Positions 49,484 to 58,289 of a stretch of 64,000 nucleotides of DNA are shown here, one piece after another (position 1 is the stretch's first letter; each line of letters begins with the position of its first letter). The notes beneath the pieces are model-generated. The model did not search any database. It had not been told where the DNA came from and was given only the letters and a program-made list of their open reading frames with translations. The stretch is from Chloroflexales bacterium ZM16-3 (GTDB lineage: Bacteria > Chloroflexota > Chloroflexia > Chloroflexales > Chloroflexaceae): contig RYFE02000010.1 of NCBI GenBank assembly GCA_004138175.2, positions 103,264 to 167,263 of the forward strand, given 5' to 3'. A program made the translations under genes and the position numbers.

Positions 49484-50158
49484 ATGTCGGAGCAACTTCT
49501 TCTGATCGAAGATGATGTGGTGCTACAGATTCTGCTTAGCGCGATGCTGCGCCGCGAGGGGTACATGCTGCTGATGGCGCGCAGCGTGGCCGAGGCGCGC
49601 ACCCAGCTTGAGCAGGAACACCCGATCGTCGTGCTGCTCGACCTGGGGCTGCCCGACGGGAGCGGCTTCGATGTGCTCCAGCAGCTCAACCAGTCGCCCG
49701 ATAGCCCGCTGGTGATCGTCACGACGGCGAGCGACACGATCATCACTGCCGTCAAGGCGCTGCGCCTGGGCGCATTCGACTACCTCACCAAGCCGATCAA
49801 CAACGACCTGCTGCGTAGCGCCATCCGCAGGGCCGCCGAGCACTTCCGGCTGCGCCAGTCGGCCCGCGAGATCGAGCTGCTGCGCGCCCACGAGGAGGCG
49901 ATGCGCGCCACCGCCCGCGCCGCCGCCCACCACATTAGCCAGCACCTCACCGTGATCATGGGCGAGACCCAGCTGCTTCAGGAGGAGCTGGCCGACCCCG
50001 AGGTGCGCGCCAGCCTGGAGCGTATCCTGCGCGCCACCGAGCAGGCCGCCAAGACCCTGGTGGATCTGCGGTCGGCCCGCCATTTTGTGATCAAGGAGTT
50101 CCAGGCCATTGAGCCCATCCTCGACCTCGACGCGGCCTCGGATCGGGAGGAGGTGTAG
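49484..50158 (+). CDS. Response regulator with HisKA-like C-terminal domain, no ATPase
   Basis: 224 residues from the ATG at 49484 (AAAGGACGTAG upstream). The receiver domain (1-125) has acidic Asp10/Asp11, phospho-acceptor Asp53 (LLDLGLPDGSG), Thr81 and Lys103 (YLTKPI). The C-terminal 100 residues have an H-box-like dimerisation helix (AAHHISQHLTVIMGETQLL, His149) but no HATPase domain. It may be a phosphate-relay or dimer-exchange partner for a kinase, for example the DICT kinase at 7025 (no evidence beyond both being orphans). Its TAG stop is in a palindrome. Confidence 0.85.
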   Translation: MSEQLLLIEDDVVLQILLSAMLRREGYMLLMARSVAEARTQLEQEHPIVVLLDLGLPDGSGFDVLQQLNQSPDSPLVIVTTASDTIITAVKALRLGAFDYLTKPINNDLLRSAIRRAAEHFRLRQSAREIELLRAHEEAMRATARAAAHHISQHLTVIMGETQLLQEELADPEVRASLERILRATEQAAKTLVDLRSARHFVIKEFQAIEPILDLDAASDREEV

Positions 50159-50182
50159 GGGCGGCTCGCGAGCCGCCCCTAC
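50155..50182. repeat. Perfect 28-bp palindrome supplying both convergent stop codons
   Basis: GTAGGGGCGGCTCG plus its exact complement. Reading inward from either side, its TAG is the stop of the response regulator (50156-50158) and of the HD nucleotidase (50181-50179). Confidence 0.95.
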
Positions 50183-50775
50183 CGGTGCATGGGCGGTTCG
50201 TGATGCGCCCCCATCAGCTTCTCCCGCTCGGCATAGAGCTTGTCGGCCAGGGCGCGCACCAGGGGGAACTCGCTGAGCTTATCGCCCGCATCCTCCCAGA
50301 ACTCGCCGAGGGCGCGGCTGCCGGCCCGCTCGTAGGCCAGGGCCTGGGCCAGCATCTCCAGGTGATCCATGGCCTTCACCATGCGCGCCTCCTTCGATCC
50401 GCCCACGCAGTACTCGTCCCAGAGCCCAAGGTACTCGTCGGCCTGGGGCAGCCCGGTGAACATCTCGACCATCGCGCGGCGCTCGGCCGCCCGCTTGGCC
50501 TCGGCGCCGAAGAGCCGCCGCGCCGAGGCTGGCAGGTCGCCGATCAGCGACTCGGCGATGTCGTGGAGCAGCGCGATCGCCAGCAGTCGGCCGCGATCAA
50601 TCCCCGGCTGCTGGTCGCCCACAAGCATGGCCAGGGTGGCTACGGCGAAAGTGTGCTCGGCGATGCTCTCGACATCGCGCATGCCGCGCTGGAGCCAGCC
50701 CGTGCGCGGCAGTAGCTTGAGGCTCATGATCCGGCTCTGAAGATCATAGAGAGCCGATACGCGCTGATCGTCCAT
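50179..50775 (-). CDS. HD-domain 5'-nucleotidase, YfbR-like
   Basis: 198 residues. The HD motifs are SIAEHTFAVATLAM (first His) and ALLHDIAESLIGDLP (His-Asp), with a later Asp in the C-terminal helix (VKAMDHLEML). This is the HD_3 layout of YfbR-type 5'-deoxynucleotidases, which hydrolyse dNMPs. Substrate range cannot be read from sequence. It converges with the response regulator gene, sharing a stop-codon palindrome. Confidence 0.85.
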   Translation of the reverse strand: MDDQRVSALYDLQSRIMSLKLLPRTGWLQRGMRDVESIAEHTFAVATLAMLVGDQQPGIDRGRLLAIALLHDIAESLIGDLPASARRLFGAEAKRAAERRAMVEMFTGLPQADEYLGLWDEYCVGGSKEARMVKAMDHLEMLAQALAYERAGSRALGEFWEDAGDKLSEFPLVRALADKLYAEREKLMGAHHEPPMHR

Positions 50776-50916
50776 ACCTTGTCCCCTTCCGCTCCGGTGT
50801 CTGGCAGAGACGAAAAAACAGCCTGCGCATGCGCAGGCTGTGTTACGAAGTAGTGTAGTATTCGCCTGGATTGAAATTATCCCATCGAAACGCCGTCACG
50901 TCAATCTGCAATCACC

Positions 50917-53115
50917 TCAGAGCCGCATGCTCAGGGCGATCCGCCCGCGCGCCGCATCCACGCTCAGCACCCGCACCTCCACCTGGTCGCCCACCTGCAC
51001 CACTTCCAGCGGGTTCTTGACAAAGTGCGCCGACAGCTCCGAGACGTGTACTAGGCCATCCTGCTTCACGCCGATGTCCACAAAGGCGCCGAAGTCCACC
51101 ACATTGCGCACCGTGCCCTTGAGGGTCATGCCGGGGGCCAGATCCTCCAGCTTGAGCACATCGGCGCGCAGCAGGGGCGGCGGCAGCTCCTCGCGCGGGT
51201 CGCGGCCGGGCCGGGCCATGTACTCGATGATGTCGGCCAGGGTAGGCTCGCCGGCCCCGGTCAGCTCGGCCAGGTCGGCCATACTGGTCTCGCCGGCGCG
51301 GATGGCCGCGCGGATACGCGCCGCCACCTCGGGCAGCGGGCTGCCGCCGTCGCCGTCGAACAGACCGATCAGCTTGCGGGCGGCCGGGTAGCTCTCGGGG
51401 TGGATGGCCGTGCGGTCGAGCGGGTCGGTGGCGTCGGGGATGCGCAGGAACCCGGCCGCCTGCTCGAATGCCTTCGGGCCGAGGCCCTTCACCTTCAGCA
51501 GCTCCTTGCGGGTGCGGAAGGGGCCGCCGCTATCGCGGTGGGCCACCACCGCCTTGGCCACCTTGGTGTTCAGCCCGGCCACATAGGTGAGCAGCGGCGC
51601 CGAGGCGGTGTTCAGATCCACGCCCACATAGTTCACCGCGCTCTCGACCACATCGCCCAGGCGCGCGGCCAGCGCCTTCTGGTCAACGTCGTGCTGGTAG
51701 AGCCCCACGCCCAGCGCCTTCGGGTCGATCTTCACCAGCTCGGCCAGCGGGTCCTGCAGGCGGCGGGCGATCGAGATATTCCCGCGCTCGGTGGCGTCCA
51801 GGTCGGGGAACTCCTCGCGGGCCACCGGCGACGCCGAGTAGACTGAGGCCCCGGCCTCGCTGACGATGGTGTATTGCAGGAGTCGGGGGGCAGGAGTCGG
51901 GAGTCGGTCGCCCTTCCCCGACTCCTGCCCCCCGACTCCCGACTCCCGGATCACCTCCGCCACCAGCGCCTCGGTCTCGCGGCTGGCGGTGCCGTTGCCG
52001 ATGGCGATCACCTGGACGCCACGGCGCTGGCAGAGCTTGAGCAAGGTATCTTTGGCTCTGTCGGCCTGGTGCAGATAGATCAGCGCGCCCTCGACATATT
52101 TGCCGGTCGCATCGACCACGGCCAGCTTGCAGCCGGTGCGGAAGCCGGGGTCCACGCCGAGCACCACGCGGCCGCGCAGGGGCGGCTGGAGCAGCAGGCC
52201 GCGCAGGTTGGCGGCGAAGATCACCAGGGCGTGCTGCTCGGCCGCCTGGGTCAGCTCGGCGCGCAGGTCGCGCTCGATGGCCGGGGCGAGCAGGCGCTTG
52301 AAGCCATCAGCCACAGCGGCGCGCACCTCGCCGTCCGCCCAGCTCTGGCCAGGGGCGTAGCGCCGCTGGAGCGAGCCGATGAATGCCTCCTGGTTCGACT
52401 CGATGTCGAGCGAAAGCACGCCCTCGCGCTCGCCACGGTTGATCGCCAGGGTGCGGTAGGGCGGCAGCGCCTTGAGCGGCTGGCTGAACTCGTAGTAGGC
52501 CTGGTAGGTGCCCTTCTCGTCGGCCACGCCCTCCTTGCGGGCCACGCGCACGTTCGCCGTGCGGCGCACCGCCTCGCGCACGGCCTGGCGCACGCTGGCC
52601 GTCTCGGCCACCGTCTCGGCCACGATGTCGCGGGCGCCGGCCAGCGCTGCCGCCACATCGGGTACCTGCTCGCCCAGGAAAGGCGCGCAGACATCCTCGG
52701 GGCTGCGGCCGCCGGCCTGGCGGGCGAGCAGCAGCTCGGCCAGCGGCTGGAGCCCCAGCTCGCGGGCGACCTGGGCGCGGGTGCGCCGCTTCGGCCGGAA
52801 GGGCAGGTAGATATCCTCGATCGTCTGGAGCGTCTCGGCGGCGGCGAGCGCCTGATCCAGCTCGGGCGTCAGGTTCCCGCCCTGATCCAGGGCAGCCCGC
52901 ACCTCAGCCCGCCGGGCCTCCAGGCCGCGCAGGTACGCCAGGCGCTCGGCCAGCTGGCGGATCTGCTCCTCGTCGAGGCCGCCGGTGGCCTCCTTGCGGT
53001 AGCGGGTGATGAAGGGCACCGTGCTGCCCTCGTCGAGCAAGGCCACGGTGCGCTCTATCTGTGGTACGCCCAGCCCTAGCTCGCGGGCGATGCGGGGGAG
53101 AATGATGTCGCTCAT
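50917..53115 (-). CDS. tex: Tex-family RNA-binding protein with repeat-derived insertion
   Basis: 732 residues, domains in order: Tex N-terminal helical (ITRYRKEATGGLDEEQIRQL), YqgF RNase-H-like (LGVDPGFRTGCKLAVVDATG), helix-hairpin-helix (LTYVAGLNTKVAKAVVAHR, KELLKVKGLGPKAFEQAAGF) and C-terminal S1 (LKGTVRNVVDFGAFVDIG). Tex is a nucleic-acid-binding transcription factor conserved across bacteria. In the YqgF domain about 24 residues (ESGVGGQESGKGDRLPTPAP) come from a palindromic GGAGTC heptamer element. The ATG lies 8 bases from a TATAAT box, so the message is probably leaderless. Confidence 0.94.
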   Translation of the reverse strand: MSDIILPRIARELGLGVPQIERTVALLDEGSTVPFITRYRKEATGGLDEEQIRQLAERLAYLRGLEARRAEVRAALDQGGNLTPELDQALAAAETLQTIEDIYLPFRPKRRTRAQVARELGLQPLAELLLARQAGGRSPEDVCAPFLGEQVPDVAAALAGARDIVAETVAETASVRQAVREAVRRTANVRVARKEGVADEKGTYQAYYEFSQPLKALPPYRTLAINRGEREGVLSLDIESNQEAFIGSLQRRYAPGQSWADGEVRAAVADGFKRLLAPAIERDLRAELTQAAEQHALVIFAANLRGLLLQPPLRGRVVLGVDPGFRTGCKLAVVDATGKYVEGALIYLHQADRAKDTLLKLCQRRGVQVIAIGNGTASRETEALVAEVIRESGVGGQESGKGDRLPTPAPRLLQYTIVSEAGASVYSASPVAREEFPDLDATERGNISIARRLQDPLAELVKIDPKALGVGLYQHDVDQKALAARLGDVVESAVNYVGVDLNTASAPLLTYVAGLNTKVAKAVVAHRDSGGPFRTRKELLKVKGLGPKAFEQAAGFLRIPDATDPLDRTAIHPESYPAARKLIGLFDGDGGSPLPEVAARIRAAIRAGETSMADLAELTGAGEPTLADIIEYMARPGRDPREELPPPLLRADVLKLEDLAPGMTLKGTVRNVVDFGAFVDIGVKQDGLVHVSELSAHFVKNPLEVVQVGDQVEVRVLSVDAARGRIALSMRL
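51878..51949. repeat. Palindromic GGAGTCG heptamer element inside tex
   Basis: The left arm 51878-51908 (CAGGAGTCGGGGGGCAGGAG...) and the right arm 51917-51949 (complement) surround a short centre. It is in frame in the YqgF domain and carries six GANTC sites. Confidence 0.92.
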
Positions 53116-53123
53116 AGAGCAGA

Positions 53124-53129
53124 ATTATA
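53124..53129 (-). promoter_or_regulatory. -10 box of tex
   Basis: TATAAT on the minus strand, preceded by TAC and followed by 8 bases and the ATG. The expected -35 would fall at or next to the IS607 right end (about 53147), so the insertion may have replaced it. Confidence 0.55.
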
Positions 53130-53163
53130 GTACACTTTTCCCTAGCGTTTTATCGCACGGTAC

Positions 53164-54363
53164 TCAGTTCGTAGGGGCAATCCCTACGGGGTGGACTACC
53201 ACACCCCCGATCCCATTGCCAAAGGCGTTTGGGATTGCTTTTCGGATGATGTTGTACGCGCCGTTCACGTCGGCATTGAGCCGCCGACCGTCTGCGGCGC
53301 GAAACATCCCGCGCGTGACCCGCTTGCCGACATAGCGGTCGCGGTGTCCAATCGGCTCGGCATCGAGAAAGCTGCACTTGCTGGTGTGGCTCTCGTTGAT
53401 CGTGCGAACCTCGATGCCGACCAATTCCGCTTTGTACTGGAGCATCTGGATGAAGCGGGCGTGCGGCACCTGCACGAAGTTCTGATTGTTCCGCCGTCCG
53501 ATGGCGATCTGCTGCTTCCAGCCATCGTTTTTGCCGATGATCAGCACGCCGATGCCTTCACGCACCAGCATGTCGATAATGCGTCTGCTGTGGGTATGGA
53601 GGTAGTGCGTGATCTGGCGGTTGCGCCGGTTCGTGATGCGCTCCATCAAGCGCGTGCTGCCCTTCCTGCCGAGCTTGGCTTGGAGGTGGGCCTTGCGCTT
53701 GTTGTAGAACTGATTGCTATGCTTTAACGGACGACCGTTAACAAGTACCGGCACGAAGCCGGGTTTGTTTGAAGTTATCGCCGCCAAGTTGTTCAGCCCC
53801 ACATCAATCCCGGCCACGAGCGCCGGGTCTACGGCGGCGGGTACCACATCTCGCGCATAGATCACCTCGACCACATAAAAGCCGCTACGTGGAACGATTC
53901 GTACTTGCGCAATCCGGGTCTGTTTGGTTTTGACCGCAATCGCCAGCCCCGATGGCGTGATCACCTGCTGGGCACGTGCCGGCCGACTGAGCGCCTGAAC
54001 CGTGTAGACGAGGGCATAGCGCCCCTTGGCCTTATCGAGGTACGTGGGAAGCCCTGGCCTGCCCGTGAACGCATCCGGCTTTTCGGAGTACGCCTTGATT
54101 GCCGCAAAGAAGCTTTTCCAACTTCGGTCAAGGAGCATCAGCACTTGTTGGCTGACCTTGCGCGGTAATCCTTGGTACTGCTCCGTGTCTTTCATCTGAC
54201 GGTGCATGTCGTGATAATTGAGATACACCCCCTCATGGATGAAGGATTGGCGCACGCGATAGTTTGCGGCGTTGTACAAGTTCTTGGCCGCAAAGGCAGC
54301 CGCATCAATCGCACCAAAGCGGCTGTCCGTTGGTTTGATGATGTGTTGCTCAACCAGCTGCAT
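53164..54363 (-). CDS. tnpB: TnpB-like RNA-guided nuclease of IS607
   Basis: 399 residues. RuvC motif I is Asp187 (AGIDVGLNNLAAIT) and the final Asp is Asp365 (NADVNGAYNI). The usual central Glu position reads Gly277 (VLIIGKNDGWKQ); Glu324 in TINESHTSKC is a possible relocated catalytic Glu, as in described TnpB groups with rearranged sites. The zinc-finger Cys are mostly absent (only Cys330). TnpB cleaves DNA guided by an RNA from the element's right end and helps the element to persist. It overlaps tnpA by 14 bases. Confidence 0.9.
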   Translation of the reverse strand: MQLVEQHIIKPTDSRFGAIDAAAFAAKNLYNAANYRVRQSFIHEGVYLNYHDMHRQMKDTEQYQGLPRKVSQQVLMLLDRSWKSFFAAIKAYSEKPDAFTGRPGLPTYLDKAKGRYALVYTVQALSRPARAQQVITPSGLAIAVKTKQTRIAQVRIVPRSGFYVVEVIYARDVVPAAVDPALVAGIDVGLNNLAAITSNKPGFVPVLVNGRPLKHSNQFYNKRKAHLQAKLGRKGSTRLMERITNRRNRQITHYLHTHSRRIIDMLVREGIGVLIIGKNDGWKQQIAIGRRNNQNFVQVPHARFIQMLQYKAELVGIEVRTINESHTSKCSFLDAEPIGHRDRYVGKRVTRGMFRAADGRRLNADVNGAYNIIRKAIPNAFGNGIGGVVVHPVGIAPTN

Positions 54364-54937
54364 TATCGGTGCCTTCGGTCAGTGCCTTCACGATCACGTC
54401 GGTCTTCCGTTTGGCGCGACGTTGTCCGTAGAGCCGCGCCGCAAAGGAAGAGACAATCGCAACGAGATCCGTGATCAAGTCTTCTTTCCCGTTTTCAGCC
54501 TGGTTGACGACTTCCACGGTTCGACCCTGCTGCTGAAGTAATGTTTCAATGTAGCGAAACCCGAATCGCGTTGCGCGGTCTTTATGCTCCACCACAATGT
54601 GGGTGATCGTGGAGTCCGCAAGCAGCTTTAAGAACTTCGGGCGGCTATCGTTGACACCAGACCCAATCTCTTTGATGATGACATGCACCTGATAGCCCTT
54701 TGCCGCACAGTAACGCACGAGGCGATCTGCCTGTGTGTCAAGATTTGGCTTGTGCTCTGCCGCAGACACCCGCGCATAAATCGCGACACGGATTGGTGCC
54801 GTTGCGGTGGTTTCATCCTCAGTGATGATGATTGTGCCCGTGGGAAGTTGGTGCCCGCGAATCGTGCCCGCCTTAAACCAGCGCCATGCCGTTTCGTAGC
54901 GAACCCCAACCTTTTGTGCATACTCGCTGAGCTTCAT
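54350..54937 (-). CDS. tnpA: IS607 serine-recombinase transposase
   Basis: 195 residues. An N-terminal MerR-type HTH (LSEYAQKVGVRYETAWRWFKAG) is followed by a resolvase-type serine recombinase domain with nucleophile Ser58 (AIYARVSAAEHKPNLDTQ), EIGSGVNDSRP and HKDRATRFGF. The C-terminal helix has a basic tail. This order is diagnostic of IS607-family TnpA. It is intact, so the element may still move. Confidence 0.95.
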   Translation of the reverse strand: MKLSEYAQKVGVRYETAWRWFKAGTIRGHQLPTGTIIITEDETTATAPIRVAIYARVSAAEHKPNLDTQADRLVRYCAAKGYQVHVIIKEIGSGVNDSRPKFLKLLADSTITHIVVEHKDRATRFGFRYIETLLQQQGRTVEVVNQAENGKEDLITDLVAIVSSFAARLYGQRRAKRKTDVIVKALTEGTDNAAG

Positions 54938-54951
54938 CGCACAAGTGTATC

Positions 54952-54988
54952 ATAAAACGCAATAAAACGCAATAAAACGCAATAAAAC
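54952..54988. repeat. (AATAAAACGC)n decamer array at the IS607 left end
   Basis: About 3.7 tandem units. They probably serve as TnpA binding sites at the left terminus, with the single inverse copy at 53146 on the other side. Confidence 0.88.
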
Positions 54989-55008
54989 TCTATACTTCCT
55001 ATGAACGT

Positions 55009-55958
55009 TTAAGATACCCGCTCTGCGGCTCGCCGCGCTAGGCGCGGCACCAGCCCAACCAGCAGGCCAACCGCCACGATGGCCTGGATCGCGGCGATGC
55101 GAAAGTCCGGCGATGACGGCAGGCGTGCGAAGATCGGGGGGATGAGCCAGCAGAGGGCCAGCGGGTAGATCTCCCAGTCGCGACGCCAGCGGATCACCAC
55201 AAAGGCCACCGCCGACACGATATAGATCACCGAGAGCGGGTAGACCAGCGTGTTGACCAGCAGGGCGAGCGTGAAGTAGTCACCCCGATTACGGTGCCAG
55301 AGCAGCACGACCATCAGCGCGATCAGCGGGCCGAGCGGCAGAAAGATCATCGGGCGGTCGGGCAACGATACGCGATAGGCGTTGAGGCCGGCGAGCCACT
55401 GGGCGTAGATCTGCGGCCCGGCGACCAGAGCCGCGCCGCCCCAGAGGATCGCCGATGTGATCACAAAGGTTCCCAGCATTCGCCAGCGCCGCGTCCGCAG
55501 CCCGTCGAAGAGTAGGTAGCCGATCGCCAGCGCGCCGACCTGGGGCTTGAGCAGGGCCAGCGCGAGCAGCAGGCCCGCCATAAGTCCTTGCCGCTCCGGT
55601 AGTGCAGCTCCGCGAGCATCAGCGCCACCAGGATGATCAGCGTGGTCTGGCCGATCTGCAAGCCTTGGAGCAGCGGCGGGAAGAGGATGAGCCAGACCAT
55701 GGAGCCGCGCCCGCTCGTGCGACGCGCCCAGTGGTTGAATCCGACGACCGCCACGGACTGCACAAGCAGCCCGCTCAGCCACCATGGCAGCAGGGCCAGG
55801 GGCGCGGCGAGGATCAGCACCGGGGGCGGGTAGGCGAAGTAGCCCGCCTCGTAGGTGTGCCCAGCAGGCTCCGGATAGGGGCCGTAGGGGTCGCCGCCGC
55901 TAAACCAGTGGAGCATGGCGAGCATCAGCGCGTGCCAGTCGGCGAAGAAAGAGTCCAT
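55009..55958 (-). pseudogene. GT87/DUF2029-like membrane glycosyltransferase, frameshifted
   Basis: The 5' part (from ATG 55958) encodes DWHALMLAMLHWFSGGDPYG, PPVLILAAPLALLPWWL and further helices up to LMLAELHYRSGKD at about 55580. The reading then continues in another frame as LMAGLLLALALLKPQVGALA to the stop at 55009, with six or more membrane helices. Together they match a GT87-type polyprenyl-sugar-dependent mannosyltransferase-like protein (DUF2029). A single-base indel near 55578 breaks the frame. It could be a real pseudogene or a sequencing error; no slippery site is visible. Confidence 0.75.
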
Positions 55959-56160
55959 AGTTAGAGCTATATGCTAACGATAGTACTGCGGGTATAAGCG
56001 GCGCGGGCGGATGCGGTTGGCTGCGCGAGGTTCTCGTGGTGCATGTCGGAATGTTAACATGCGCCTATGACCACGACCCTTCCCGCACCCTTACCTCCGT
56101 GGGACTTTGTGGTACTATTGTGCCCGATTGCCCAGGTCTGCCGCAGGAGCGCGAACACAC

Positions 56161-57315
56161 ATGCAGGTGCTGATCAATGGGAGCTTCTGGGGCCAGCCGA
56201 ACGTCGGTAGCGGCCAGTATCTCCACGGGCTGCTGCGCTGGCTTCCCCAGGTCGCCCCGCAGCACCGCTACCTTCTGCTCCTGCCCGCCGCAGGTGGCCC
56301 CGGCCCCGCCCTGCCGCCCGGCGTGTCGTCTGTCACCGTGGGCACGCCCTTCGACAGGGTCAGCAAGAACCTGGCGAAGCTCTTCTTCGAGCAGGTGGCC
56401 CTGCCGCGCGCGGCCCGCCGCCTGGCCCGCCACCTCGGCCCGGCGGTGCTGCTCGTGCCCTACTTCGCCCCGCCGCTGCGCTCGGCGGTGCCGGTCGTCA
56501 CCACCGTGGGCGATATCATCCCGCTGCTGCTGCCCGAGTACCGGGGCGGCCCCCACGTGCGGGCCTACATGCGCCTGGTGCGCCGGGCGGTGCGCGGAAG
56601 CGCCCACGTGCTCACCTTCTCTAGCGCCAGCCGCGACGATATTATCGCCAGGCTGGGCCTGCCGCCCCGCCGCGTCACCTCCGTGCTGCTGGCCGCAGGC
56701 GACCAGTACGGCCCCGGCGACCAGCCCGCCGCCAGGGCGGAGGTCGCCCGCCGCTACGGGATCGACGGCCCCTTCATCTACTATGTGGGCGGCCTCGACG
56801 CGCGCAAGAATGTGCCTGTGCTGCTGCACGCCCTCGCCCTGATGCGCGGTCGCGGCGGCCACGCCAGCCTGGCCATCGCCGGGCGCGCCCTCGGCAAGAA
56901 CCGGCGGCTCTTCCCCGACCTCGACGCCCTGATCGCCGACCTGGAGCTCGGCCAGGCCGTGCGCCGGATCGACGTGCCCACCGAGGACGGCCCGCTGCTC
57001 TACCGGGCCTGCGCCGCCTTCGCCTTCCCCTCGCGCTACGAGGGCTTCGGCCTGCCGCCCCTGGAGGCCATGGCCTGCGGCGCCCCGGTGGTCGTCAGCG
57101 ACGCCAGCAGCCTGCCCGAGGTGGTCGGCCCGGCCGCCCTGCGCGTGCCCCCGGACGATGTCCTCGGCTGGGCCGCCGCCCTCGGCCGCGTCCTCGGCGA
57201 CACGCGCCTCAGCGCCGACCTGCGCGCCCACGGGCTGGCCCGCGCCGCCCAGTTCTCCTACCGCCGCGTCGCCGAGGAGACCATCGCGGTGCTGGAGTCA
57301 GCCGCCCGGCTGTAG
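56161..57315 (+). CDS. GT4-type glycosyltransferase
   Basis: 384 residues from the ATG at 56161 (CAGGAGCG upstream). The GT-B fold has N-terminal QVLINGSFWGQPNVGSGQYL and C-terminal donor motifs FIYYVGGLDARKNVPVLLHA and FPSRYEGFGLPPLEAMACGAP, read as EGFGLPPLEAMACG with the E-x7-E pair. It resembles mannosyl/glucosyltransferases for cell-surface glycans; the specificity is unknown. A TACTAT box at 56113 may be its promoter. It sits next to the broken GT87-like gene, suggesting a former surface-polysaccharide locus. Confidence 0.9.
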   Translation: MQVLINGSFWGQPNVGSGQYLHGLLRWLPQVAPQHRYLLLLPAAGGPGPALPPGVSSVTVGTPFDRVSKNLAKLFFEQVALPRAARRLARHLGPAVLLVPYFAPPLRSAVPVVTTVGDIIPLLLPEYRGGPHVRAYMRLVRRAVRGSAHVLTFSSASRDDIIARLGLPPRRVTSVLLAAGDQYGPGDQPAARAEVARRYGIDGPFIYYVGGLDARKNVPVLLHALALMRGRGGHASLAIAGRALGKNRRLFPDLDALIADLELGQAVRRIDVPTEDGPLLYRACAAFAFPSRYEGFGLPPLEAMACGAPVVVSDASSLPEVVGPAALRVPPDDVLGWAAALGRVLGDTRLSADLRAHGLARAAQFSYRRVAEETIAVLESAARL

Positions 57316-57322
57316 GGGTCGC

Positions 57323-57404
57323 ATGATGCTGCGGGTTGGCGGCGAAGCTGCCAACTCGCAGCATCATAAAATAAAGGTGTGGGGGCGCGAAGCGCCCCCA
57401 CACC
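57323..57404. repeat. Two palindromes between glycosyltransferase and sdhB
   Basis: ATGATGCTGCGGGTTGGC.GC with GAA loop and an imperfect complement (57323-57367), then GGTGTGGGGGCGC-GAA-complement (57376-57404). Confidence 0.82.
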
Positions 57405-57424
57405 CCCAGCGGCGGTGGCCGCCC

Positions 57425-58204
57425 CTACTTGGCGGGCACCGCCACCACCCCCGTCGGCTCCACGCCCTTCAGCGAGGCCCCGATCAGGTCGCGGTTCATG
57501 CGCGCGATCACGTCCAGGCTGATCTCCTTCGGGCAGACCGCCGAGCACTCGCCGATGTTCGTGCAGCTGCCGAAGCCCTCGGCGTCCATCTGCGAGACCA
57601 TGTTGATCGCCCGCTGCGAGCGCTCGGCCTGGCCCTGCGGAAGAAAGCCCAGGTGCGCGATCTTCGCGCCCGCGAACAGCATCGCCGAGGCGTTCGGGCA
57701 TGCCGCCACGCAGGCCCCGCAGCCGATGCAGGCCGCCGCGTCCATCGCCAGGTCGGCGAAGTTCTTAGGCACCTGCACCGCGTTCGCGTCCGGGGCCGAG
57801 CCGGTCGAGGCGCTGATGAACCCGCCCGACTGGATGATCCGGTCGAAGGCGCTGCGATCCGTCGCCAGGTCCTTGATGATCGGGAAGGGCGCGGCCCGCC
57901 AGGGCTCGATCGTGATCGTGTCGCCATCACTAAAGCTGCGCATATGCAGCTGGCAGGCGGTGACGCCCCGCACCGGGCCGTGGGCCGCGCCGTTGATCAT
58001 TAGCGAGCACATCCCGCAGATGCCCTCGCGGCAGTCGTGGTCGAAGGCGATCGGGTCCTCGCCCCGGAGGATCAGATCCTCGTTGACCACGTCCAGCATC
58101 TCCAGAAACGACATATCCGGGCTCACGTGGGGGGCCTCGTAGGTTTTGAACGCCCCCGGCGCGCCGCCGTTCTTCTGTCGCCAGACATTTAGGGTCAGCT
58201 TCAT
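57425..58204 (-). CDS. sdhB: Succinate dehydrogenase/fumarate reductase iron-sulfur subunit
   Basis: 259 residues from the ATG at 58204. Cys clusters: [2Fe-2S] in [15 protein letters not shown], then [14 protein letters not shown] and [15 protein letters not shown] for the [4Fe-4S] and [3Fe-4S] centres. It passes electrons from the flavoprotein to quinone through the membrane anchor. It is the last gene of the sdhC-sdhA-sdhB operon. The preceding gap holds a (CTAAAAT)n palindrome (58221-58289). Confidence 0.95.
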   Translation of the reverse strand: MKLTLNVWRQKNGGAPGAFKTYEAPHVSPDMSFLEMLDVVNEDLILRGEDPIAFDHDCREGICGMCSLMINGAAHGPVRGVTACQLHMRSFSDGDTITIEPWRAAPFPIIKDLATDRSAFDRIIQSGGFISASTGSAPDANAVQVPKNFADLAMDAAACIGCGACVAACPNASAMLFAGAKIAHLGFLPQGQAERSQRAINMVSQMDAEGFGSCTNIGECSAVCPKEISLDVIARMNRDLIGASLKGVEPTGVVAVPAK

Positions 58205-58220
58205 GTCGCTATCGCTCCCA

Positions 58221-58289
58221 ATTTTAGGTTTTTGATTTTTGATTGCGGATTGACCCGCAATCAAAAACCTAAAATCTAAAATCTAAAAT
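58221..58289. repeat. AT-rich palindrome with (CTAAAAT)n between sdhA and sdhB
   Basis: ATTTTAGGTTTTTGATT... is complemented by ...CAAAAACCTAAAAT followed by two more CTAAAAT units. It lies inside the operon message and, unlike the GC heptamers, contains TAA stops. Confidence 0.85.

Larger units (their letters stand above)
53146..54990 (-). mobile_element. IS607-family element (tnpA-tnpB)
   Basis: It contains a serine-recombinase tnpA and an overlapping tnpB. GCGTTTTAT lies near the right end (53146-53154) and the inverse ATAAAACGC is repeated at the left end (54952-54988), giving subterminal inverted repeats. IS607 elements make no target duplication, so the exact ends are estimates. The last 50-100 bases before 53164 would hold the guide-RNA scaffold in an active element. 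Confidence 0.8.
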
